This document shows positions 25,401-31,744 of a DNA stretch of 34,959 nucleotides, piece after piece. Made by a program: the position numbers and the translations under genes. The notes beneath the pieces were generated by a model. It saw nothing but the letters and a program-made list of their open reading frames with translations. It ran no database searches and had not been told where the DNA came from. The first letter of the stretch is position 1; every line of letters starts with the position of its first letter. The DNA is from JBBRMW01 sp038239365 (GTDB lineage Bacteria > Chloroflexota > Anaerolineae > Aggregatilineales > UBA2796): positions 1 to 34,959 of the forward strand of contig JBBSEU010000017.1 of the NCBI GenBank assembly GCA_038239365.1, given 5' to 3'.

Positions 25401-25607
25401 GCCCCGGAACAACCCGATAGCACCCGGCATCTCGTCGGTACGCTGGGCGGGCGGGGGCGGCATCAAATTCGCCAGCCGCCGACACTCGGCCAGTTGATCG
25501 GCGCTGACGCCCGGCGTGCGTGCCACAATATCCACACTGCCGCCCGGCTGCTCGTTAAAACCTGCGTACAGCCTTTCAAGCTGAAACACACGGCTGCTAT
25601 CTGTCAC
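22437..25607 (-). CDS. Large protein resembling GTPase-associated protein 1 (GAP1), N2 and M regions
   Basis: 1056 residues, cytoplasmic, no signal or membrane segment. The N terminus 'QLERLYAGFNEQPGGSVDIV' followed by 'ARTPGVSADQL' and 'PPPP' resembles the GAP1 N-terminal type 2 pattern (Q-L-x-Y, aromatic-Gly, 'A.tPGv', Pro pair). The middle region 'GLLTLLPAPVRATITFATSV' resembles the following GAP1 middle domain. The remaining 750 residues look like helical repeats with many Leu/Ala pairs, then 'LRWIGGHFGEPVRLRL' and a related 'LRWINGYFLKQHTY' at the end. GAP1 proteins are predicted partners of GTPases in bacterial conflict or signalling systems; no GTPase gene is next to this one. GTG start at 25607 with GGAA upstream. 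It follows the WD40 lipoprotein gene by 54 bp. Assignment is by pattern memory and moderate at best. Confidence 0.45.
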   Translation of the reverse strand: MTDSSRVFQLERLYAGFNEQPGGSVDIVARTPGVSADQLAECRRLANLMPPPPAQRTDEMPGAIGLFRGESVDYILAKAQQGASGAPQFQYIFMPSVPLRLLGGNIRLFEAFAREPIPRFATPRTDLPPFVLDNPEAADSETQIDDLLSLIGFCKNNTKIVGGLIAGLVQAMGIGVINAPLSLRDRMTFVQGLLTLLPAPVRATITFATSVIDPGQTNSQIKFLASPEARPGRHLIFDWGTGKLLNDAPTDSYSHFIMAQLRLDPALVIEQTQKLERTAIWRTLRKDDLANALGWAAKRASLDSAIINGQAADPVMVAGVLREDPTLPDDMRIAYARHLLAFALTLDEPGVADILMPLTSKFNTVADAIYNQLKQFAEGEHAQAVYKLIIRWVMSLPEADAERWRPLLTVAARTSANAVIAKGDTVKLRAFLESFLNAPPELQLELAMAHVIGVSRRPAYADEQVARSVFLLAATFLPIGGLQRLSNDGALVGKLPEAMRVLIPHLSPGAQPPAPHGLLSRATASFEPAHRPIILARLTEWAILMQRSDLIDATVLSGLVEVGRKPLGTRFDLLTQQIIDSLSQLPVLRTLDPASVQYLVALSLVRERFDVAVTQLEYYQNMLYQGARQDELSQTTQRIFRETPLSVPQLEAAFSEMQGSQLRPLTRANAYLGALVANDWKSELDFAFRQLTDLLCGDSGLMPLIGFDPVLRLMKAEADRGDMTETLRLASALLENALQLGPQGTDLINKVYALINSGQQSTTASLDVLRNYVRRAPLNQAKMVTDSIGKQNGTDVFRVLDTTYRFRVLMGGLDFAAFTENVTLGAQLLMDMATTYHESRELPPIHKLRRTVEAMTGGLSNTERERLANNLYRIAAQIIQLGKNRPKPNSRPESTAIMLKNEAGPASGIDTLRWIGGHFGEPVRLRLERADTPHLMGNRSVNILLRETDTLVVLFDNLLAAFPEGATPFDNATFRTEVDQLWGQIKLYTQQQIVAPLSENAQLLAELLVVVSDKGNERSLAANGFGLQLARGRAQPRSVIDALRWINGYFLKQHTY

Positions 25608-25661
25608 GCTTATAATTTCCGGATTGTGTCTTTATGCTTACCACCATTCTACTCCGATTCG

Positions 25662-26696
25662 TCATGGCTTGCGCGTGGCAGAGATCGTTGGGATAAGGGT
25701 TGGGGTGAGTGTCGGCGCTTGAATGCCCGCCACTGACCAATTCCGCAGCGTGCCATCACTGCCCACTGTGACAATCTGTTTGTTATCCGGACTCCAATCG
25801 GCGTCGTTCACGTCCCGCGAATGGCCTTGCAGCGTCGCAAGCAATGTCCCCGTTCGTGCGTCCCAGAGTTTCGCGCTGTGGTCGCGGCTCGCACTGACCA
25901 GCCGCCGACTGTCTTTGCCCCACCGGACGCGCAGAATGTCATCCCTGTGACCGCTCAGCGTCAACAGCGCGCCGCCGCCAGCCGCATTCCATAGTCGCAC
26001 GGTTCGATCTGCGCTCACCGAAGCGATCAACTGACCATTCGGGCTGTACGCAACATCACGGATGGCGTCAGTATGCCCCTCCAGCACATTAAGCGGTATC
26101 TTGCCGACGGAATCCCAGACGATGACTTTTCCATCGGTACCACCGCTGATGAAATTGCGGCCATTCGGTGCCCAGGCGACACTGGTAATTGCGCCGACAT
26201 GCCCTTGCAATGTGGCAAGTCGCGCCCCGCTTGCGCTGTCCCACAGCCCAATCGTGCCATCAGAACTGGCGCTCAACAGCCGCTGCCCCGTCGGACTCCA
26301 CACCGCCGCGCGCACGGCGTCTTTATGTCCGCTGATATTCAGCAGCGATTTACCGCTGTCCGCATCCCAGATACGCAGCACGCCATCCGGCCCCGAACTG
26401 AGCAGTTTGCTTCCATCCGGGCTGTAGCTAAGCGTCGAGATGCCGCCGGGGTTCGCCTGGATGGCGAGTTGGATTTGCCCCGTCAGCGCATTATAGATGT
26501 GAACTTGATTGCCTTCGCTGCCCGCCGCGATCTGCTTGCCATCCGGTCTGTAAGCCACCGCGTACAGTGCGCCAACGTTATCCTGCCAGACAGTGACGCC
26601 TGTTGTCACGGCTTTGGGCACGTCTTCCGGGCTGCACGCGCCCAACATTCCAATCAGCAGCACGATCAACATGCGTAAAGCTGTCTTTGTTTGCAT
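25662..26696 (-). CDS. WD40-repeat lipoprotein
   Basis: 344 residues from the ATG at 26696. The lipoprotein signal is 'MLIVLLIGMLGAC' with lipobox L-G-A-C21, so it should be lipid-anchored on the outer face of the cytoplasmic membrane. Residues about 40-320 contain seven WD40 repeats, each near 40 residues, with typical ends 'LRIWD', 'IGLWD', 'VIVWD', 'VRLWN', 'AKLWD' and GH starts ('GHKDAV', 'GHVGAI', 'GHTDAI', 'GHRDDI', 'GHSRDV'), enough for one beta-propeller. A Thr/Pro tail ends the protein. The longer frame to 26744 lacks a signal peptide at its start and overlaps the promoter, so it is rejected. It precedes the GAP1-like gene by 54 bp and may serve as its surface sensor or scaffold (inference). 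Confidence 0.88.
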   Translation of the reverse strand: MQTKTALRMLIVLLIGMLGACSPEDVPKAVTTGVTVWQDNVGALYAVAYRPDGKQIAAGSEGNQVHIYNALTGQIQLAIQANPGGISTLSYSPDGSKLLSSGPDGVLRIWDADSGKSLLNISGHKDAVRAAVWSPTGQRLLSASSDGTIGLWDSASGARLATLQGHVGAITSVAWAPNGRNFISGGTDGKVIVWDSVGKIPLNVLEGHTDAIRDVAYSPNGQLIASVSADRTVRLWNAAGGGALLTLSGHRDDILRVRWGKDSRRLVSASRDHSAKLWDARTGTLLATLQGHSRDVNDADWSPDNKQIVTVGSDGTLRNWSVAGIQAPTLTPTLIPTISATRKP

Positions 26697-26734
26697 CCGT
26701 TTTCCAGCGTCCAGGTCAAAAATGCGTAGGTCAA

Positions 26735-26788
26735 AGTATAGCACTTCTTGTTGGGGTTGATACGCCGATAGTCCTATAGTGCTATAAT
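26735..26788. promoter_or_regulatory. Mirrored extended -10 promoters between the WD40 and unknown-protein genes
   Basis: The minus strand has TGCTATACT (26743-26735) and the plus strand TGCTATAAT (26780-26788), both extended -10 elements (TGnTATAnT). Their cores form an inverted repeat, TATAGCAC (26737-26744) and GTGCTATA (26779-26786). Neither has a convincing -35 at 16-18 nt. On the plus strand ATAGTCCT, ATAGTGCT and ATAATGAC repeat with an 8-nt period (26768-26791). Symmetry suggests shared control of both genes. Confidence 0.5.
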
Positions 26789-26823
26789 GACTGAAAATTT
26801 TCTGAATGTGGAGTTAGTCGGCC

Positions 26824-27402
26824 ATGTTTACCAAACGCGAAACCGGAACGATCAAGCGCGAAACGGGAACCATTAAGCGTGCCACCCAGACCGGCCCGAT
26901 TATCGAGCAGCCGTCCTATACCGAATTTGCCGCCTCAGTCATCACCAATACTTTTCAGGCGCGCGGCAAACTGCAATCAATGGGCACGCTGCAAACCTTT
27001 CTCAACGATGATCAGAAAACCACGCTGACGGTCTACAACGCCGAATTGATCGGGCTTGAACCGACTAACCCGGCCACGCGCATTACACCCGCCGAATTGG
27101 TCGTGCGAAAAGCCGCCTGCTCCCTGATCGCCTTCGACGTGCGACCACCTGCCGACCAGTTGATGCCTTTATCGCACGTCGAATCGTTGGTAATTTATAC
27201 GGATCGGTTCGCCATTCAGGGCAAATTTCACATGGGACCCGACGCGCGCATCAACGATTTTGCCGACGCCGGTTTGCAGCAGTTCATTGTCGCTTCGGAC
27301 GCGCGCATTTACCCGCTTTTCCAGACACGCGGCGGGTTGATCCAATCGGCACCGATCATTTGCATTCAGCGCGCCTCGATCTCGATTTATCACAAGGTTT
27401 AG
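26824..27402 (+). CDS. Uncharacterised protein, 192 residues, with N-terminal repeats
   Basis: I do not recognise a family. Residues 4-24 are three copies of a 7-residue unit (KRETGTI, KRETGTI, KRATQTG), basic and Thr-rich. The rest is predicted mixed alpha/beta: 'FQARGKLQSMGTLQTFLNDD', 'TLTVYNAELIGLEPTNPATR', 'ELVVRKAACSLIAFDVRPP', then 'LVIYTDRFAIQGKFHMGPDARINDF' and 'IICIQRASISIYHKV', suggesting a small beta-barrel or a cytoplasmic regulatory fold. There is no signal peptide or membrane segment. GGAG lies 10 nt before the ATG, and an extended -10 promoter lies about 36 bp upstream. Only 3 bp separate it from the acetyltransferase gene, so the two are almost certainly co-translated. Confidence 0.8.
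   Translation: MFTKRETGTIKRETGTIKRATQTGPIIEQPSYTEFAASVITNTFQARGKLQSMGTLQTFLNDDQKTTLTVYNAELIGLEPTNPATRITPAELVVRKAACSLIAFDVRPPADQLMPLSHVESLVIYTDRFAIQGKFHMGPDARINDFADAGLQQFIVASDARIYPLFQTRGGLIQSAPIICIQRASISIYHKV
26833..26895 (+). repeat. Three tandem 21-nt coding repeats
   Basis: Units at 26833, 26854 and 26875 encode KRETGTI, KRETGTI and KRATQTG at the N terminus of the unknown protein. The first two are nearly identical at the DNA level, the third diverged, which suggests recent in-frame expansion. Confidence 0.65.
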
Positions 27403-27405
27403 CGC

Positions 27406-28362
27406 GTGACAATCACCGTTCGGCTGGCGACCCTTCAGGACACCGCCGCGATCACGGCCATTCACAAGTCAGATGTGACCACCTGGGATCGCATCGACGC
27501 GGCGGGGCAGCCCGTGACGGTGGCCTACGACGACCTGACTCTCTATGAACGCTGGCAGCACGGCGGCCCCTGGCTGAGCCTTGAAACGTGCGCCGTTCAC
27601 CTCAATCGACTGCTAGCCGGGTCTGGGACGCCGCTGGTTGCCGAACAAGATGGGCAGGTCCTGGCCGAAGCCGAAATCTACGAAGGGCACGAATCCGCGC
27701 CCTTCGGCCATCATTTGAACATCGGCGTTCTGTATACCCATCAGGCCGCCACTGGACATGGTCTGGGCACGGCGCTGCTCGATTACATCGTCCAGATGGC
27801 GACGCTGATGAATTGTTCGTCAGTCAGTGTCACCGCGACAGACGCGCCCGATTTTTATACAGGTTATGGCTTTCGGCACACGCGCAGCGGGCGACGGATT
27901 CGGATCAGTACGCAGGCCGGGCGCGCTTTTTATCAGGCATCCGAACTGAAAGACCGCTCCCCTGAACAGATTCGTGGTTGGGGCATACCGCTTGGCCGCT
28001 ACCAATCGGCACGCCAAGAATGGGAAAAGCTGTTCCCCCAGGATTGGGCAGCGGGCATCCCGGAACTGCTCAATGTGCCAATGGCGCATCTCAAACTGAC
28101 CGTCGCCGGGCAAAACGCGATCCTGTTTCTGCGCGAAGCCGATCATCCCGAAAGCCAGTCGGGCGAATGCAGCGTCACCTGCTGGTCAGCGCGGCCACTC
28201 ACCCCGCCGCTCCTGACCGCGATCCGCGACTGCGCCTTTCGAGAGGGCTTCCGCACGCTGGTCACTTATGTCTCTGATGCTGATTGGCCGCTGCTCTCCA
28301 ACGACGCCGAGCGTACCGACTATCGGCAGGACATGTACGAGTTTGCCATCCCCCGCGCTTAA
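27406..28362 (+). CDS. GNAT family N-acetyltransferase with an extra C-terminal domain
   Basis: 318 residues from a GTG at 27406. The first 170 residues are a GNAT domain: 'TVRLATLQDTAAITAIHKS' (strand 1 and helix 1), 'PLVAEQDGQVLAEAEIY' (strands 2-3), 'LNIGVLYTHQAATGHGLGTALLDYIVQMA' (motif A, Q/R-x-x-G-x-G), and 'DAPDFYTGYGFRHT' (motif B end). The C-terminal 150 residues resemble a degenerate second GNAT-like lobe, with 'HLKLTVAGQNAILFL'. Acceptor unknown. It starts 3 bp after the preceding stop codon, so translational coupling is likely. The LCP gene follows after 59 bp but has its own promoter signal. Confidence 0.88.
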   Translation: MTITVRLATLQDTAAITAIHKSDVTTWDRIDAAGQPVTVAYDDLTLYERWQHGGPWLSLETCAVHLNRLLAGSGTPLVAEQDGQVLAEAEIYEGHESAPFGHHLNIGVLYTHQAATGHGLGTALLDYIVQMATLMNCSSVSVTATDAPDFYTGYGFRHTRSGRRIRISTQAGRAFYQASELKDRSPEQIRGWGIPLGRYQSARQEWEKLFPQDWAAGIPELLNVPMAHLKLTVAGQNAILFLREADHPESQSGECSVTCWSARPLTPPLLTAIRDCAFREGFRTLVTYVSDADWPLLSNDAERTDYRQDMYEFAIPRA

Positions 28363-28404
28363 TTCTTTTTTGAGGTTTATTGTGACTTTGGCCTCTAAAC
28401 ATCA

Positions 28405-28413
28405 TGCTATACT
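28405..28413 (+). promoter_or_regulatory. Extended -10 promoter of the LCP gene
   Basis: TGCTATACT (28405-28413) is an extended -10 element with no good -35. Transcription should begin about 28419-28421, one to three bases before the ATG at 28422. No ribosome-binding site precedes that ATG, so the mRNA is predicted to be leaderless. Confidence 0.55.
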
Positions 28414-28421
28414 GATCGGCT

Positions 28422-29996
28422 ATGCGTACTCGAAATCATATTTTATGGTGGATCGCGGTGCTGATCCTGATAGTGTTGATCGTGCTGAGTGGTGCTTTTA
28501 TCACGCGCCGCACTGAACAAGCCGAAAGCCAACTCGTAGCTGCGCTGCAAACCGCCACTCGCTTAGCCGATCTGTTGAGCGTGACGATCAGTACGCCGAC
28601 GCCCTACATCATGCACACCTTGCCGCCTGCCTGGACAGCCACCCACACTGCACTGCCAACCAGCACTTTTACCCCCTCGGACACGACTACCGCGACGTTC
28701 ACGCCTACTGCAACAGCAACCTACACCTTCACTGCCACACCAACGTTTACGCCTACTTCGACACCGACGATTACCGCCACCTTTACGCCGTCGCCTGTGA
28801 TCAGCCCAACGCCAACTCGCCCTGCACCTGCCGGAGCGCCCGCCCCTGTATCGCCCGCCTATACAGGTGAGGACGATCTGTTCAATATTTTGCTCATTGG
28901 CAGCGACAAACGCCCCGCTGATCCGACGTATCGCACTGACACGCTGATCATCGTTTCGATCAATCGCACACGGCATACCGTCGCGCTGCTCTCGATCCCA
29001 CGCGATCTATATGTCTACATCCCGCGTTGGGGGAAAGATCGCATCAATGCGGCGGCGGAGTATGGCGATTTTATGAAATGGCCGGGCAGGGGGAACGATC
29101 TGCTCATCAACACGATTGGCTACAACCTGGGCATTTCGATTCAACGGTACGCGCGCATCAACTTTGACGGCTTCAAAAAGATCGTTGATCAAGTCGATGG
29201 GATCGATGTGGCGGTTGATTGCCCACTCTCCGATTATCACCTCAAATCGCCGCTGCTCAAAGAAGGCGTCGAAGCCAACTACGCCTGGTACACACTGCCA
29301 ATCGGGATGCACCATATGAACGGCGCACTGGCCTTGTGGTATGCCAGATCGCGCGAAACGACGAGCGACTATGATCGTGGCCGCCGTCAGCAGATCGTCT
29401 TGCGCGCGATCTGGCACAAGGCGCTCGAAAAGGACATGATCGCGCATTTGCCCGATCTGTGGGGTCAATTAACCGCGTTTGTCGATACGAATCTGAATCT
29501 GGGCGATGTTTTATCGCTGCTGCCACTGACTGCCGAACTGGACGCCGCCCATTTGCGAAGTTATGCGATTGGCCCCAATCAGGTTACGCCCTGGACAACC
29601 GACGACGGCGCACAAGTGCTGCTACCACGCCCCGCCGCGATTCGTGCCTTACTTCAACAGTTTTTCACACCGCCAACGGACAATCGCCTGTTTGCTGAGC
29701 AGCCGCTTGTCGAGGTCTATAACGCTTCGGCGCACGCCGATTGGGATCAGGTTGCCAGCGCACGGCTGGCATGGGAAGGCTTCGAGGTGGACGATCTGGG
29801 CAAACTCGACTCGGACGATCCCAAACACACGATGCTTTACGATTACACAGGCAAGGCCAAACCGGGCAGCCTGAATACTCTGTTACGTCTGTTCAGTGTG
29901 CGCCGCGCGAACGTGATCAATGCGCCCGATCCAGATCGAACGGCAGATTTTCGGATCGTGATCGGAGACGATTACACCGCCTGTACACCGTCCTAA
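28422..29996 (+). CDS. LytR-CpsA-Psr (LCP) family protein with LytR C-terminal domain
   Basis: 524 residues. LCP enzymes transfer lipid-linked polymers to the cell wall on the outer face of the membrane. Residues 7-27 are a single membrane anchor. Residues about 56-145 are a Thr/Pro-rich linker with many TPT/TAT units, as common in Chloroflexota surface proteins. The LCP domain has 'NILLIGSDKRPADPTYRTDT', 'SIPRDLYVYIP', 'FDGFKKIVDQVDGIDV', the conserved 'YARSRETTSDYDRGRRQQIV', whose Arg residues bind the pyrophosphate, and the helix after it. Residues about 425-520 form the LytR_C domain, 'LVEVYNASAHADWDQVASARL'. It ends 2 bp from the convergent cyclase gene. The ATG appears leaderless. Confidence 0.93.
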   Translation: MRTRNHILWWIAVLILIVLIVLSGAFITRRTEQAESQLVAALQTATRLADLLSVTISTPTPYIMHTLPPAWTATHTALPTSTFTPSDTTTATFTPTATATYTFTATPTFTPTSTPTITATFTPSPVISPTPTRPAPAGAPAPVSPAYTGEDDLFNILLIGSDKRPADPTYRTDTLIIVSINRTRHTVALLSIPRDLYVYIPRWGKDRINAAAEYGDFMKWPGRGNDLLINTIGYNLGISIQRYARINFDGFKKIVDQVDGIDVAVDCPLSDYHLKSPLLKEGVEANYAWYTLPIGMHHMNGALALWYARSRETTSDYDRGRRQQIVLRAIWHKALEKDMIAHLPDLWGQLTAFVDTNLNLGDVLSLLPLTAELDAAHLRSYAIGPNQVTPWTTDDGAQVLLPRPAAIRALLQQFFTPPTDNRLFAEQPLVEVYNASAHADWDQVASARLAWEGFEVDDLGKLDSDDPKHTMLYDYTGKAKPGSLNTLLRLFSVRRANVINAPDPDRTADFRIVIGDDYTACTPS

Positions 29997-29998
29997 CA

Positions 29999-31744
29999 TC
30001 AGGCAGAAGCGCGTCTAAGCCCGGTGATCGCATACATGCAGTCGAAATCGAAGCGATCTTTCAGTTTTCGCGGCGTCAACCGCTCAGCCTCGAAATAATC
30101 CTTGACCAGATCATAGGTTTGCTGGCTGACCAGCACTTCGCCGCCGTGTGCGTTTTCTTGCAGCAGCTTGGCGAATTGCAGTGAATCACCAATGGCCGTA
30201 AATTCCTTGCGGCTTGGGCTGCCCACATTTCCCAGGACGGCTGTCCCGGTGTGAATGCCGATGCCGTAGCGCAGCCGATGGCTGGGCGGCAAGGTATCGT
30301 GCATCGCTTCCACATCGCGTACCATCGTCATGGCCGCGCGCACCGCACGCAGCGCATGATCGGTGTGCGGGTTCAACTGTGTGTTATATAAGCCCACTGC
30401 CGCATCGCCCATGTATTTGTCGATGATGCCTTCGCTCAGGTGGATTGCATCGCTGCTGACGGTTAAAAATTTATTGATGACTTCCATCACTTCTTCGGGT
30501 TGAAGTGATTCGCTAAACGTCGTGAAACCACGCACATCACACGAAATGATAGAGATGTCGCGTTCTTCGCCGCCCAACTGCGAACGATCAATAAGCTGAA
30601 TGTTATCGACCATCGCAGGCGGCAAATAGCTGCGAATGGTGCTGATCTGGGCGTTGCGCTGCTTGAGTTCGGTCACATCGTTCAACACAATGGCAACACC
30701 CTGAATAACGTTCGGGTCATCACCCTTGAGCGGACTCAGTTTAAGGTTCAGGCTCACCTGGCCGCGCCCCTCTAAAATGGGTTCAGCCTCGACCACTTCT
30801 TCGACTTTTTGCGCCTGCACTTTTCGCAGCAGCTTATCGAAGCCGACATAGAGCGGCGGCAAAACGCTCCATAACGACTTACCCACGCTGTCTTGTGCAG
30901 GAACGCCCAGGATACGCGACGCGGCGGCATTGAAAGTGGTCACAATGTCGTTGGAGTCAGTGGTGATTACCCCGCTGGCAATGGACGTAAATACGTTATC
31001 CATCAGGTTTTTGAAGGCAGTGATTTCGGCAAGGCTGGCACGTACCGACTCGAACAGACGCGCGTTTTCAATGGCGACGGCGGCCTGGTTAGCGAAGGCT
31101 TGTACCAACGCCTGTTCACGCACGCCAAACAACCCCGGCTGCACGCGATTATCGGCGTAGATCATGCCGGTGAGCGTCCCTTTGCGGCTGAGCGGCACAC
31201 ACAGAATGCTCCGCAGCACCATGTTGATGACGCTCTCCTGCCGTTTGAGGCGCGGATCGTCGGCGGCATCCGTCGCCACTAGGAGTTGACCCGTCTGTGC
31301 CACTTCATTGATCACCGAATGACTGACCAACACCTCGTGATCAGAAAGACTGCGCTGCTGGGCGTTGCGCGCCACACGGAATTGCAGTTCGCCCGTTTCC
31401 GCATCTTTGAGAATGATGTAGCCGCGTTCGGCCCCGGTCAGTCCGACCACTGTATCGATCACATCGTTCAAAACCAGATCGAGATCAAGTGTCGAATTGA
31501 TCAGTTCAGTAGTGCGTGCCAGCGCCCGAAGCTGCTGCACTTCAACGCGCTCGTCGGTCATGCGCTCCATCACACTGTTCAACTCGTGTGTGGCGGCGTC
31601 CAGACTGTTGATCGCATCGACTGGCAGATCGATTCCGCGTTGAGAGACCAGATCGTGTTGGGCGCGCAGGGTGCGGGTCAGGTCTGCCGCAATTTTACTG
31701 ATACGCTGCAACTCACTATTGGCTGAGGTGTGGCCGTTGCTCAT
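29999..31744 (-). CDS. GAF-PAS-class III cyclase A: metal site intact, catalytic Asn/Arg lost
   Basis: 581 residues: N-terminal coiled coil (about 45-80), GAF domain (about 80-232, 'AERGYIILKDAETGELQFRVARN'), PAS domain (about 240-365, 'GVITTDSNDIVTTFNAAASRILG'), then a class III nucleotide cyclase domain. Cyclase residues present: metal Asp D403 ('SCDVRGFTTF') and D447 ('DKYMGDAAV'), and base-site K443 and T516. Missing: the transition-state Asn is Q523 and the Arg is L527 ('IGDSLQFAKLLQE'). It therefore cannot form a complete site as a homodimer. The reading frame extends to 32113, but the ATG at 31744 has GGAG 8 nt upstream and begins the conserved part. It overlaps the upstream paralogue by 29 bp, so both are co-translated. 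Confidence 0.88.
   Translation of the reverse strand: MSNGHTSANSELQRISKIAADLTRTLRAQHDLVSQRGIDLPVDAINSLDAATHELNSVMERMTDERVEVQQLRALARTTELINSTLDLDLVLNDVIDTVVGLTGAERGYIILKDAETGELQFRVARNAQQRSLSDHEVLVSHSVINEVAQTGQLLVATDAADDPRLKRQESVINMVLRSILCVPLSRKGTLTGMIYADNRVQPGLFGVREQALVQAFANQAAVAIENARLFESVRASLAEITAFKNLMDNVFTSIASGVITTDSNDIVTTFNAAASRILGVPAQDSVGKSLWSVLPPLYVGFDKLLRKVQAQKVEEVVEAEPILEGRGQVSLNLKLSPLKGDDPNVIQGVAIVLNDVTELKQRNAQISTIRSYLPPAMVDNIQLIDRSQLGGEERDISIISCDVRGFTTFSESLQPEEVMEVINKFLTVSSDAIHLSEGIIDKYMGDAAVGLYNTQLNPHTDHALRAVRAAMTMVRDVEAMHDTLPPSHRLRYGIGIHTGTAVLGNVGSPSRKEFTAIGDSLQFAKLLQENAHGGEVLVSQQTYDLVKDYFEAERLTPRKLKDRFDFDCMYAITGLRRASA

Noticed and set aside
26757..26788. TTGATA as -35 for the plus-strand promoter at 26783
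   Set aside because: Spacing to TATAAT is 20 nt, too long; the extended -10 explains the promoter better.
28560..28860. Thr/Pro-rich run in the LCP gene as a DNA repeat array or CRISPR-like element
   Set aside because: The repeats are imperfect and in frame, encoding a flexible protein linker; no spacer-repeat periodicity.
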